From assembly GCA_033439295.1 (NCBI GenBank), contig JAVTLE010000023.1, forward strand, positions 4,500,530 through 4,564,529: DNA of 64,000 bases, read 5' to 3'. Both the position numbers and the translations under genes were made by a program. This stretch comes from Deuterostichococcus epilithicus (taxonomy: Eukaryota; Chlorophyta; Trebouxiophyceae; Prasiolales; Stichococcaceae). This document shows positions 9,929 through 21,684 of this stretch, piece after piece. Below the pieces are notes generated by a model. The model ran no database searches. It saw nothing but the letters and a program-made list of their open reading frames with translations, and was not told the DNA's origin. Positions within the stretch are counted from its first letter, which is position 1. Each line of letters starts with the position of its first letter.

Positions 9929-12900
9929 TCAGATCCTGCCACTGGCAGCGATGGCGGCCGGTCGGAACGCCTGCACGCCCACGTGGTCCGGCTTGGCGAA
10001 GATGAGCTCGCCCCTTGCCTCTGACGCCTCCTGTGATCGAAAGGATCGAGGCAGCCAATTGAGCAGAGCAGCAGTGCCGGCCGGGCGACACAGAGGGTGC
10101 GGTGCACAGCAAGTCCGATGCCGGGCGCATGGCGGAACGAGACCCATGCTGGAGCTGGGCCCTGGTGGATGCTCCAGCTCGCCGGCTCAGCAAGGCGCGG
10201 CTGTGGCAGTAGCCCGAGCAAAGTAAGGTGGTTAGAAATGGAAAATGACGTCGTCAAGATCTGAGCTGCACCTTGGCGTCGCCGTACATGGAGTGGCGCT
10301 CGCCCTTGGCGGCCATTGTGTCAGCGTAGATGCTGGCCTTGCCCTGGGGTGGCAGATGGAAATGTCAACCCTTCAGGCCAGGCAGGCTTCACGGCAGCAG
10401 CGAGTTAGCAGCCCAGCAAGGAGCCGCTATGTCACAAAACTCGGTGACACACTGCACAGCAGCGCTTCGGCTCGCACCCGCTCTCGATGATGTTAACACG
10501 GCGCCGGGCGGTCCGATCCGGTGCTGTGACCCACATGCGCTGGCACAGCAGAGAGAGCAGCAGAGCGAGCAGCAGGGAGAGCAGCACAGAGAGCCGGTGC
10601 GCGCCTGCGACGCGACGTCGATGATGTCGAACAGCTCCCGCTCGCCGCGCGTTGACTGCCAGGCGTGCTCCACGACGGCCTCCACCACCGCACGGGCCCC
10701 CTGGGGCACGGCGCCGCGGGTGACTTCGTTCAGCCGCCGCTGCTTGAAGATGGGCACCTGTCCACAGCGGTCGCCGGAGGAGTTCAGGGCTGTGCTTTGT
10801 CGCGCGGTCCCGTCGACGTAGGAGGGAAGACCACCGGCGGGCCCACGGCACGCGCTGTGCAGTCCTTGGCGCCACACGGTAGTGGGAACCAAGTGCAGGT
10901 GGGTGCGCAGGCCTGAGCCGCCAGCCGCTTGAGCCTGAGATATAAGCAGGTAGGGCGCCACTCGTTGCTTGCGACGCCCCTACTGCTCGCACCCTGCGAC
11001 ACGACACTGGCAGCCCGGGTTGCTGCCCACCGGCTGGGGACAATGCCGGTACTCCAGGCACCTGGTCAGACCCTCCTCCGAATGTCCTGCCCGAGCCTGA
11101 GCCCCACAGAGTGCAAGCGTCCTGCCTTCACTTACCAGCGGCACAATGCGGGTCACGTCCTGCGAGGACAGCTGGTCCCAGGTGTCGTAGTCCAGTTCGA
11201 ATTGGCGCGGCGTGCCGTTCTGCACAGCATCAATCGTGTCCCTGCGCAGCCCACCAGATTTGCTTTCAGCGTGGCACATATAACCTTGTTGATCGCACGT
11301 CAGCCTGCAGTGCGCATGTCAGCGTGCGATAGTCCAGATGCCGAAAAGGCAAGGGGTGCAGACGAGGAAACGAATCCCTCGCTCTGAGGCAGTTTGATGT
11401 GGCATCAGCAGCGCAGATGATGCCAGGCACTGCAAGCGAGAAAGTCCCACCACACGCCGTCGGAGCCAAGCAGGAACATGTCTGCGGCACGGCATGCGAC
11501 CACGCCATATTGGAGGTTGGTGTGCCGCCGCAGGTTGCCCTTGTCGTCCGCCGCGTCCTTGCCAACGGCACCTGCGATGTGTGCAAAGCGAGGGTTTAGG
11601 GTTCAGCGTCTTGTGCGCCACGCCATGATAGCCACACCATGGAGGGCATGGCCGTGCTTGATGACGGACTGACGGCCCCAATCTTCGATAATTCGAGCTG
11701 GGTGCTGCCAAAGGCTGTTGGTTTCGTTTGCTGCGTCCCTGTTGCGTCCTTGCCGATGGCGTCTGCAGACCCGGAACAGGTTGCATATCTGCTGGTGTTG
11801 CGCCTGCCGGGCTGGCATGCCGCCGCTGGGAGCTCTGCTCACACGCTGTATGGCCATCTGCCAAATCAATACAATTATCCTGTGTGCAGCCTCGTGCTCG
11901 GCGTCACTGGCATTGCTGGCCCGGCATGCACAGGCAGCAGGTTTCAGGCTGGGCTGTGCCATACCAAAGCTGCCACCCGCAGTTTGCGGGCTTGCAAACC
12001 CCTGCCTGATCAACAGGCGCGACAGCCTGGGTGTCCCAAGGGGCGCATGCATGCTGACAGCCCCCTTCCGACCTTTTCTCCCCCCAGCCCCTGGCGCCGG
12101 GTGTGACCCAACCCTGCTTCCTGATGCACCATCCGCCGCCTTCAAGATGACGAATCACACGACCGCAATTAGGGTCCATCGCCGCATCACCCCTGCACAC
12201 AGGTGCGGTGTGGTTTTATTGAGAGTCGAGGCCTCACCCGGAACCTGGGAGCTGTTGACGCGCAGCAGGTGCGCCGCAGGGCCGACCGGCTCGACCAGGT
12301 ACCGCCACTCCCCCCGCTGGCTGTCGTACCAGAATGCCTGTGGCCGGCAGCAGCAGCACAGTTCCCACCACTAGTCAAAGCACTGCTCAGATTGAAACGC
12401 CTGAAGTCCTTTTCCGGTAGCTTAGGCCATCTCTCAAGCGATTTGAATGCGAAGCCCCATTGCTATTCTGCTGGCTGTCGTTATAAAACGCCTGCACATT
12501 GGCGGCAGCAGCAGCATCGCTGAGCACTGCTCAGGTTCATGGATCGGGTTTCCCAACAGTTCCTGCACTGGCGGTCATGCCAAAGTGCCTGTTGCCAGCA
12601 GGGTTTGCCACGCTCGGCACTGCTCAGCAGGTTGGTCAGTCAAAACACTTCCCCTGGCTGGCTTTGTTGTACAATGATTGTATGCGGATGAAGGTACCAG
12701 CGAAGTGTCAGCACTGTTCCTGTGCAGGGGCACGTCCAGATCCATGACTCCAAGGCAGTGGTCAGGCATCGCAGCGACTGTCATTCAGGCTGCAGCACGA
12801 AAAGGGCCCCCGATGCCGCTGGCAAAATGCGCCGCATCGGCTGCTCGAGTGGCACGCTTTGCGCGCTGCCCACATGCAGAGTGCCAGCCACAGCTACCCA

Positions 12901-14838
12901 GTGAGCACGAGTGGAGGGAGGACGCCCACTTCAGTGTCGCCCGTGACGGCGAAGACAAAGACGTAGCGGCCGTCCATGACCTGGAAGCACATGTGCAGCA
13001 GCACCGCCGCACTGCCCCGCACGTCCAGCTGCGCGCACAGCAGTCAATACACGTCATCCTGAGGCGTTTCGCTTGTCGGGACGCCGGTGCAGGCATGCAG
13101 TTCTGCTGCAGCGCCGCGGCTTTCTGTTCCGGCCGCCCCGCCGCGGCGAGCCCCTTGACGTGCTGACGTGCCCACTGACGCGGATTGCTGCTGCAGCGGG
13201 TGGCAGCACCTCCCGGATGCGTGCTGTACACCGCAGAATAGCATAGCAGGTCTGTGGGGCGGTTCCAGTCGGCGAACTGCTTCAGGGTAGCAGCGCACAC
13301 TCCAAAGTCCAAGGGTGGGCCCTGGTGCCTTGCAACCTAGACTCTGAATGCTCGTGAGCCTGTCCAGCCTCTGCACGACTGCACACCGGGCAGAAGAGCC
13401 CTCCTTGCTCTCCCCTGCCTGATGTGTGCGGCTTCGAACGATTAGGGCTTCACACCCTGGACCCCCACCTGCATGATCTCGGCGTGCGCCTGATGTATGA
13501 TGCGCTGCAGGAGCTGCGCCGCTGCGCGCGTCGAGGAGATGCCGCTGACACCCTCCCGCATCATGCGCAGCGCGACCGCCAGCGTCAGGTGCCCTGCTAG
13601 CCACGCCTGCACAGCGATGGAGCAGCCCTCCTGAAACGATTCGACAGCCACACCGGGTAGACCGGCTCTGTGCTGCACCTTGTAGCGTCCCGGGACGCAC
13701 CAGATTATCTCCTTAGACCCTGGATCGAGGTCGAGCGTCGTGGCTTTTCCAAAGCGGATAGGTTGGCATCGTTGTGACAGCGCTGCAAGCCGCATTGCGA
13801 TGGTAGCGTTGCAAGAATAACACGAGGAATGCTGCCAAAAGTGGCTGTCCTCCTGCACAATATCGCCAGCGAGACCCACCTCATCGTCGCCGTCACCACC
13901 GCAGCCGTCGACGGTGGCGCCGAAGGCGCACCGCTTGCCAACCACGTTGAACCAGCCGTCTGCGCAGCAGCGATGCACAAGAGATGCACGCGTGCCGCCG
14001 CAAAGTACTGCAAGATTGCGTCCATGTTCTGCAATCTGCAGATCAGCATGCCGAAATGCCAGACTCACCGCCGTTGGGGAAGCGCACACAGACTTTCCGG
14101 CCCAGGTCCTCCCGGAACATGTCTGGGTAGGTCGCCGTGAGCACGCCCGCCACATCCTGGCCGCCCGCATCGGCGCTGTCTGCCAGCTCCACCAGCGATC
14201 GCAGCGGGTGCGGCTGCAGCGGTTCCCCTGTGCGGTTTGCAAGATGGATGTCGGATGCCGCATTGTGCAGATAGCACGGGCAGGCTGCAGCACAGGGGAC
14301 CCGGGAGGGGCGGGGGCGAAAGCCACCCGACATCATTCAAGTGGCTGCAGCGCAGCGCCACCTGCAGCAGCGGGAGCAGCGGGAGCAGCGGTGTGCAATG
14401 CATGGCAGGCAGTACAGCGGTGCCGCCGCACAGGTCGCGAGCAGGGCCGTGTGGTGTGTTCCAGCCCCCGATTGACGAATTGAAGCGGTCCTGGCGGTAC
14501 GCCGCACATAGCACGCTGCTGCTGTGGACAGCCTTAAGGCCCCCTCGACACATACGAGTTCGTGCAAAACAGGCCTTGGATTCAGTGTAAGGAGTCTGCA
14601 CACGAAATGTGGCAGCATGATCGTTGCACTTGCCCTGGACTGTGACGGGCCTGTGGATGTACTCGGGCTCGAGCGGCGAGACGATCGCGTGCGCCACGGG
14701 TTCGGCCGCGTACTGGAACGGAAGGCCAAAGGCTGGTACAGCATCGCAGTTCTGGTCTGTGATCGGACTTGAGTGCGCCAAGTCGTCGAGCTTCGGACCC
14801 AGGAAAAGCTTCGCCGTCGCGCGCTTCAGGAACGTCAT
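9929..14838 (-). CDS. divergent PP2C-type protein phosphatase
   Basis: Minus-strand exons, with phases agreeing at every junction, are 14838-14634 (or -14604), 14227-14069, 13959-13469, 13321-13232, 13028-12909, 12337-12238, 11571-11451, 11241-11136, 10757-10612, 10332-10272 and 10030-9929 (TGA), about 566 aa. The PP2C fold is suggested by GATVDGCGG (compare DGHGG), QEDSHF, GSAAVLL followed by AVTGDTEV (compare GDS), the spliced signature GSDGVW-D joined across 11451/11241, then SSQDVTRIV, and a C-terminal AKPDHVGVQAF where active enzymes have DDITVVV. Such enzymes are metal-dependent Ser/Thr phosphatases. Here several metal-ligand positions look altered, so it may be weak or inactive. The N-terminal 120 residues have no recognised domain. 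The first intron may use a GC donor (CAGG|GCAAGT). The upstream intron of exon 12337-12238 is built from degenerate copies of that exon's edge. Start 14838 was chosen because the reading that follows is protein-like. Confidence 0.65.
12310..12730 (-). repeat. degenerate tandem copies of an exon 5' edge filling an intron
   Basis: The exon edge around 12317 (plus strand CTGGCTGTCG, then CCTG, then GGCAGCAGCAGCA) is echoed at 12471 (CTGGCTGTCG exact), at 12568 (CTGGCGGTCATGCC) and weakly near 12656. A linked motif, AGCACTGCTCAG, recurs near 12377, 12523 and 12616, with a decayed form near 12709. The copies lie in the intron upstream of the exon in gene direction. Confidence 0.75.
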
Positions 14839-15068
14839 AGTCGGGCAGCCTGCGCTTCCATGTGACGGTGGAGCAGCCTTGGGTGATGCTACGAGGAGCG
14901 GGGCGAAGCGAACGGAACGCGCAAGTTGTGAGCTACTTGTGCGCACCTGCCGCCGCAAGATCTCTGGTTCCGGAGTACATGTCGCAGCAGTGTTGAATGA
15001 TTGCACACTAACGTCCAGATTTCAGACTTGCATGCGTTTGTTGATAAAGCAGGCCTACTTCACAGGCC
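14839..15068. promoter_or_regulatory. short bidirectional promoter region
   Basis: About 230 bp separate the start codons of the minus-strand PP2C-type gene and the plus-strand REXO4-like gene. Both promoters and 5' UTRs must fit here, or the UTRs must overlap. No clear TATA box is seen. Confidence 0.5.
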
Positions 15069-17902
15069 ATGGCGCGGGGCAACAAGTTCAAGCCGCGAGT
15101 TCCAGAGGCACCAGCACCAAAGCCACCGCCATCGAAGCCTTCCGGCGAGGCAACAGCGGCAGCCAAAGCAGCGTTTGCAGCCCAGAAGCCCTTCTCAGCA
15201 GCGGCAAACCCCGTGGAGAAGGTCGGCCGGAAGCGGAAACGAGCTGTTGCGCCCGGAGCGGCGGTCGCAAGCCAGGGACCTGCAGCGGCGACCAACGGCG
15301 TGCAAGCAGGCTCGCGGTCAGCAGGCCAGTCGCTTTCAGAGCGCAAGCAGAAGGGAAAGCATGCCGATCCGGCAGCAGCAGCTAAACAGTCGTCAAGCAA
15401 CATTGCGCTGCAGCCGGCGGCCGGGCAGCGGCGGCAGGGGCAGCCGAACGGCAAGCGGCGGTGGGGCAAGGGCAACAAGCCTGCCAAGCCGCCGGTGGAC
15501 ATACCCGCGGACCGCGCGGACTCTGCAGCGGTGCTGGCCAGTGGCGGCGGTATGCGGCCCAGCGCAGAGCAACTGCAGACTCTGGCGCGCTTCCCGGCCG
15601 CAGCAGGTGCGTTTGCATGTTGCCGAAGACCTCACACGGCTTGCGAACGAACCCGCTCTTGCGCGCATCACACCCTGGAGGCTTTGCTACGTGCGGTGTA
15701 CTGGCTGCCAGGCTGGCAACTCCGATGTGGCCTGGGCCTGCTGCTGATTCCCAAGTCATCCTGGAAAGCAGGCGTGGAGGGCGCCGGAGCAGCCGGCTCC
15801 AACTGGGCGGCGCTGAAGGCGCAGCTGGCGTCGCAGCCGCAGTTTCGGCGGCGGAAGTGGCCTCCGCTGCAGACGCAGGCAGACGCCGAGGCGGCAGAGG
15901 CGCCAGAGGAGGCGCGGGCCCTGCCGCCGCAGGCGCTCAGTGCTGACACCAGTCTGACGCCGGTGAGCGACCGTTAAAATCTGGACGGAGCCCATGCTTG
16001 CGGCCAAGGTCTGTGCAGGTGCATGCCACCAAGTGGCTTCGGTGCGGCCGCCGCCCAACCTGGGGAGCAATGCCGCAGCACAGCAGCAACAGCGAGTGGA
16101 CCTGACGGAGGCTGCTGCTCTCATCATCCGGTCGATGTCTGGTGTATGAGGCGCTGCCTAGGCAGCCATGGCCACGCTGCCGCGGTTGCCTGAGGCTGGC
16201 TTGAGCATCTGCTGCCCCGGTGGCAGCGCCCATCCGTGCGGTGGCCACGCCATGGGCCTCAGCTGGACGAGCTTTGAAGGAGCCCGCAGCCGGCCACTGC
16301 AGGCATGCTGCTCCGCAGGTGGTGGCCGTGGACTGTGAGATGGTGGGCGTTGGGCCTGAGGGTGCGCGGAGCGAGCTTGCCAGGTGCGCTGCTCTCGGAC
16401 AAGCCCGCCGCATGGCGGCCCTGGGAACTTTCCCAGCCAGAGGCCCATGCGTGTGCTTCGTCCCCGGCATGAGGTTGACTGAATGCATACAGGCAGATGC
16501 GTCTGCCTGCAGGAGGCGATGCAACAGCACAGCCTGGAATGTTGCGCCTAGGTCTGCTTCGCGGTCCCACCACGGCGCACACTTGCCGCATCAGCTTGTT
16601 CCCACATGTTGCAGGGTGTGCATAGTGAACAACCACGGCGCGGTGCTGCTGGACAAGTTTGCTCGGCCCAAGGAGCGCGTAACCGACTTTCGGACCCGCT
16701 TCTCTGGGATCCGCCCCGCCGACATAAAGCATGCGCCGGCCTTTGAGGAGGTGCAGGCGGAGGCGGCGGCGATCCTGAAGGACCGCACCATCGTGGGCCA
16801 CTCCATCACCAACGACCTGAAGGTTTGTTTGTTTGTTGGTTTGTTCGCCTGCTGGCTCGCTCGCTCGCTTGCCTGTGTTCCTCGCTGTAAGTCTTGCACC
16901 AGCCATGCTGCATGCCACTCGGGATGTGTGGCTGAGCTGGCTCTCATCGACGAGGCCAGCTGCCGGCTGCTTGGCTGGCCAGAGTCCTTTGCTGCGAGCG
17001 AGCTCCTGCCGCACCTTGGAACCCGAATGCCAGCGTCCAGGCTCCGGCGAACAGGTCGCACGGGGCCAATGCTTTGCACGTACAACCGGACTGCTGCAAA
17101 CACTGACCTCTGACCCTGCTGCGAGCGCAGGCGCTGCTGCTGGGGCACCCCGGCAAGCGCATCCGCGACACGGCCCGCTTCCCGCCGCTCATGCTGCCGC
17201 GACGGCCGGGCGGCAAGTCGCGGCCGCGTGCGCTGCGGGCGCTAGCTGCGGAGCAGCTGGGGCTGACCATCCAGGAGGGAGAGCACTCGCCGGTGGACGA
17301 CGCCCGGGCGGCGCTCTACCTGTACCATAAGCACCGCAAGGTGGGTAAAGATGCGAGTAGTCGTGTTGGGGAGTCGTCTTGCAGGCCCCTCGAACAACGG
17401 TCGCCGGTGGACGATTGGCAGCCAGCGCTCTGCTCCAGCACTGAGCACCGCAACGTGTGTCAGTGGCGGCTTGGGACAGCTTCTGAGATTTGTCTTGGAA
17501 AGAAGGACTTCGAGCACGGCCGCTATCAGGTCGGCGCCCGTCCGCCTCACCTGTCGAGACGCTTTGCGCCTGCAGCCGAACGCTGCACAGGAACCTACAA
17601 GCAGGCAATGGCAGGCAGCTGCACCTCATCTTGCCTCCTACAGCCGCCCATCACGGCAGCCTCTGGGGGCGGCGACGTGTCCCATGCCCATGCAGCAGTC
17701 TCTCTCCAGGCTGGGTGGGGGAATCTTCCGCACAAGTTTTGAATCTGAAACCCTGCTGCGATGTGAGCAGGTGTGGGAGGCGGAGCTGAAGCAGCACGGC
17801 AGCGTGAAGCGGCTAAAGTCACTCATGGCCGGCAAGGGGCGCGGCGCTGCCGCCCGCAGTCTGGCGGATCTTGCAAAGTCAGATGACATGGTGGATCTCT
17901 GA
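15069..17902 (+). CDS. REXO4: REXO4-like DEDDh 3'-5' exonuclease
   Basis: Seven exons with fully consistent phases: 15069-15606, 15772-15951, 16019-16143, 16319-16383, 16615-16822, 17131-17340 and 17771-17902 (TGA), giving 485 aa. The Lys/Ala/Gln-rich N-terminal half (GRKRKR, GKRRWGKG) fits nucleolar localisation. The exonuclease domain shows Exo I AVDCEMVGVG (Asp and Glu ligands), Exo II HSITNDLK (Asp) and Exo III HSPVDDARA (His and Asp), the DEDDh set of the REXO4/ISG20 group. REXO4 acts on RNA in pre-rRNA processing. All catalytic residues are intact. The second intron starts within the codon for Ser after ADT. The last intron (17341-17770) contains a decayed copy of the end of exon 6. The gene shares a short divergent promoter with the PP2C-type gene. 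Confidence 0.92.
17281..17460 (+). repeat. exon-end echo in the last REXO4 intron, offset 114
   Basis: Exon bases 17281-17346, including the donor, align without gaps to 17395-17460 in the intron. TCGCCGGTGGACGA is exact at 17287 and 17401, and GAGCACCGCAA at 17451 matches AAGCACCGCAA in the exon. The offset is exactly 114 bp. The copy has lost the codons for the Exo III Asp region and cannot encode an active site. Confidence 0.88.
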
Positions 17903-18169
17903 ATGGCTGGGATGCCACAGTCAGGGAGACGCTGGTGACCTCGGCAAAGAGTGGTAACCAGTGTGCAGGTGCCAAAATCACATCATGCGGGCTACATTTT
18001 GATGGCAACTTTCAATCGGTGTTTGCACCATCTTCCGACAGAATTCGACTCAAGCAGACTATACTCCCCAAACTTGTGCATGGGTGCCCTCTGAGAATCA
18101 AATGTCGTGCAAAGAATGTCTAGTGTACAGCTGTACCAATGCGATCCCCCACTGCCTCAATCCCCTACA

Positions 18170-21100
18170 TTACTCCTTGGGCTTAATGGCGATCAGGGTG
18201 CTGGCGACCGCTGACAGCACCCAGGTGCCCAGCAGCGGCAGCGTCGCCGGGCCGCTGTTGCTCGTGCCAAGCAGCGGCACCAGGATGACGGTGTGCCTGC
18301 GTGTCGCAACAGAGCACCGTAAATCTGCTACTTCGCGATTTAGCTTGGAACAAGCCTCCAGCAGCACACCCGATGCCATTGTTTCAGCAGCAGCAGCAGC
18401 AGCAGCAGCAACAGCAGGCTGTTGGTCTGGTGCGGGTCCGATTAGCTGACCGTGCAACTGCTGAAGCACGACAGGGCGACAAAGGACGCACGCGATGGAG
18501 GCGGTGGCGAGGCCCGCCATGAGTGTGCGCTTGTCTGGCCGGCTGAAGTTGTTCTGCAGCGCTGCTTCCTGCAGTGCCGAAGAAAAAGAAAAAATAATGC
18601 CATGCAAAGCCACTGGACATTCCCAGCCAGACCCGGGGGTGCGTTTTTGTGCCATCTACACAAGAGCAGCCCCAGTACGAACATGCAAGTGTCGGCCTCG
18701 CAAACCTGCTGTGTGTAGGCGAGGGGGCCCACGACGGTGGCAACGCCGCCACCGATCAGCTGCCAGAGGTACAGGTCGGCCGGCGACTTGGGGGCAGCGG
18801 TGCCTAAGACGAGGTCCAGTGTCTGCACGGATGCAGGGATGATGTCAACGGTATACTGTGCAACGACTCCTCTGCAGGCCAGGAAGTAGTCGTCTATCTC
18901 TACCTGTAACAACTGACATGGACAAGCTGTGCGGGCTTGACACAGCAGACCAGCCTCCCGCAAGCCTGTGATGGAGTTTCCGAGTCCAGCGATCAGGGGC
19001 TACAGTCAGGCACCTGAGCTGGGGCGCCAATGTAAGCGAAGCCCGCCGCCACAAATGCCGCAGTGAGCAGCGAGTAGATGCCCGAGTTCAGGCCGTCCAC
19101 CTTACCCAACTTGCTTAGGTCGTTGAAGTAAGACTGCAGTGTGTGCGAGGTGGTTCGTGAGCACATCCAATACTATAACTCAGGTGCCATGACACGCAGC
19201 GGGCATTAGCTGGCACGCGGGCACAGTGTTCTGCTGACATAAATTGCCTATGTGTCCTGCTGGCATATATTGCCTATGTTTCCGGCGCCGCAAGAGGGGC
19301 ACCTGAAAATCTGCTCAGCTCTGCAGGCTTTGTGCCACACAGAATAAAAACAGCGATCACATGCTCAGCACATGCGCGGGGCCATGCCCGCGCCAGGCAT
19401 AGAAACGATGACATTACATCTCTGCTACCATTAACAGGAGGGGCGCGCCTTGATGATGGCCACCGGGTTGGCGCCCTCTGGCGAGTACTTTGCGTAGTTC
19501 CGGCCGGCCACCCACCACTGTGACAGCGCGAGCACGCCCAGGCCGGCCGCTGCCGCCGGCTGCAGGAAGGGCTCCGGGTACAGCGACGGGTTGGGCACGA
19601 AGGTGATGGCTGTGATGAACCTGCAACGAAACACCTGACCCATGAAGCTGAGCCGGCGGGTTAGTGCAGCGTCCGTGCCGCTTGACGGGTCTTGCCGGCC
19701 AGCGACGGACAGCTGCCATTTAGCAAGGTGCCCGGAAGGCGACTTGCACATCAGCGCGCTGCACGCACACTCGTGCAGGCACGACAGGCCAAGATGTTCC
19801 TTGCAGAGCGGAACTGCACAGTAGCGACACGGAGGCGGCGCGGAAGCGAGGCGCACAGGTTGGCGGCCGCAAAGAAGGACAGCGAGCCATTCGCCCGCCT
19901 GTGCACGTCGTCGTCCAGCACCTCCGCCTTGGCCGCCGCCTGAAGTGTTGCAATCATCGCTCACAGGCGTCAGCTCGGGCACAACGAGGGGCGCCGCTGC
20001 AGCAGACGCAATCAGGGTTCGGTCAGACGGCTAACGCGTCTGAGCGTGAACGCGTTTGGAACACGTTTGAACGTTTTTGTCTCAACGCACCCAAACGCCA
20101 AACGCCTCGCAAACGGCACACGTGACTGTCGTCAGACAAGTCAGTCAGTCATTCAGGCGACAAGCTGCTGCTAGGAAAGACACCTATTTGTGCAGTTTCA
20201 ATCGCAAGCATGCTTGGAAAGCTCTGTTGAGCGTCCCAGGCACCGTTATAGCCTGCCTTAGTACTCCAACAGCGCCCGCAGCACTGCCTATGTCAGGATT
20301 ACCTCAGCACCTCTGGCCTGACTAAGGCTTGTCGTTTGGACAGCCGTTTCAGACGCGTTTGAACGGCAAACGCGTTTCAAACGCGTTCAACGGCAGCCAA
20401 AAATGCCCAAACGTGCGTTTGGCCGAACCCTGGACGCAATAGCAGATCGCTGCAGCTCCTGTGCTGCCCAGATGGGTGTGGCGCTTCCTGTCCAGTCTGC
20501 CGCGCTGGAACACAGGTGCCATTGGATGCAAGTTGGTCGTGACTCAGAAAGCTGCTCACCTCCTGCACCCAATTGGTTGTGGCGGCTGACAGGAAGCCCA
20601 GTGACAGGATGCGGAGGAGGATGCCGCTGTAGGCGCCACCACCGCCAGGGCCGAACAGGAAGGTCGAGGCCTGCATCGGCAGGATTGACAAAGCCTTTTT
20701 GGCCGTCTTGTGATTTATGCTTATTAGTAGGTAGTGCGTCAGCTGATGATTGCCCAATCGGGCCCAATTGGTTTGGGGCCTGCCGGGCAGAAGTGAAGTG
20801 GACGAAATGCATGAGTCAGTGGCTGCAAAATGACACGGAGAAAGGAAAAACACGTGTCGTGACGTCTACCACTCACAGCGTCTGGCGCCAGAGCAAATAC
20901 GGTGGCTGCTCCCAGGTTCAGGATCGCCTGCGCCAGGAAGGCTGTGTTGCTTCCACCGCCGCCATGGTTGCCATACGCGTCCCCCTCCGCAGCTGCGGTC
21001 GGGCAACCACTTCATATTGGGAAGGGGCACCCTGATCAGAAGCAGCTCGACCCCACGTCCACTGCTGCAGCAGGCGCTGCTGAAGCCGCTTCACCATGCG

Positions 21101-21684
21101 AGAAAGCTAAACGGCAGTGACGTAGGCGGCGGCGGCGGTGGCCCTGCCGCCACCACATACAATTCCACAAGCTCGCACAAGCTCACAGGCTGTGACTACA
21201 TCCCTCCGTCAGGGGCGCCAGGACTGCATCGCAACCACGTGATGTGGATAATGCAGCATGAGCCAAACTGCAGTCGTCCAGCACAACCCACATTTTTTAG
21301 CGCCCTTGACGGCACGATCACGACTGGTGGCCCTGGCCTCCATTACACCGGCATGCCGCACGGTCGATGTGCGCCGCTGCATGATTGTAGTTAGAGCTCA
21401 GATGTATTATGTAGGTCACAGTAGTTGAAATGTACTCATATACAATTGTACGCGAGGTGCAATGGTTCGGGCATCCCCGTGCACGTGCGAGGTGCAACTG
21501 ATGCAGGGGCATCAGGCACGTCTGAGCCAAAGTCATGCAACGGAGAAGATACCGAAACATCCGTCGCTGGCGTCAAAGGTTGGATGCAGAGCTTAGATCG
21601 GCACATCCCGGACGTTCGGAGAGGCCGGAACCCATCGAGTCCAGCAGGGCCGGTTACCGAGGGAGATGCGCGAGCTGCCATCAT
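18170..21684 (-). CDS. uncharacterised multi-pass membrane protein, possibly plastid-targeted
   Basis: I do not recognise this family. Minus-strand exons seen with confidence are about 20995-20877 (GGGGSNTAFLAQAILNLGA, hydrophobic), 20670-20560 (FLFGPGGGGAYSGILLRI), 19939-about 19810 (Asp-rich VLDDDVHRRANGS, then hydrophobic), about 19621-19431 (NPSLYPEPFLQP), about 19130-19015 (FAYIGAPAQ), about 18880-18720 (DLYLWQLIGGG), about 18560-18440 and 18296-18170 (LLGTWVLSAVASTLIAI, stop TAA). Junctions 20877/20670, 20560/19939 and the last exon are phase-checked; the others are approximate. At least five segments are hydrophobic enough to span a membrane. An upstream open segment at 21684-about 21490 is rich in Ala, Ser, Arg and Pro and starts MMAARASPS, like a chloroplast transit peptide, but its link to the first sure exon is a guess. 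The intron between 20560 and 19939 holds a hAT element. Confidence 0.55.
18386..18417. repeat. CAG microsatellite in an intron
   Basis: A run of about ten CAG units, interrupted by CAA, in the last intron of the membrane-protein gene. Such a tract is probably polymorphic between strains. Confidence 0.9.
19231..19279. repeat. 26-bp period tandem duplication in an intron
   Basis: CTGCTGACATAAATTGCC at 19231 is followed by CTGCTGGCATATATTGCC at 19257; both continue with TATGT. Two mismatches separate the 23-bp units. Confidence 0.9.
20013..20432. mobile_element. non-autonomous hAT-type element (MITE), 420 bp
   Basis: The left end is CAGGGTTCGGTCAGACG and the right end is the inverse of CAGGGTTCGGCCAAACG. 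Ten terminal bases are perfect inverted repeats and similarity continues inward. An exact 8-bp target duplication GACGCAAT flanks it at 20005-20012 and 20433-20440. The CAGGG terminus and 8-bp duplication are hallmarks of the hAT superfamily. There is no transposase frame inside, so it must be mobilised in trans. The subterminal regions are packed with AAACGCGTTT, ACGCGT and CGTTTGAACG motifs in both orientations, typical of transposase-binding subterminal repeats. It sits in an intron of the minus-strand membrane-protein gene. The perfect target duplication suggests fairly recent insertion. Confidence 0.92.

Noticed and set aside
15069-15606. Minus-strand open frames over the first REXO4 exon
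   Set aside because: The plus strand has the start codon, consistent splice phases and the family domain; the minus frames are shadows.
20013-20432. Interpretation of the ACGCGT-rich stretch as a promoter or origin
   Set aside because: The terminal inverted repeats and 8-bp target duplication explain it as a hAT-type element in an intron.
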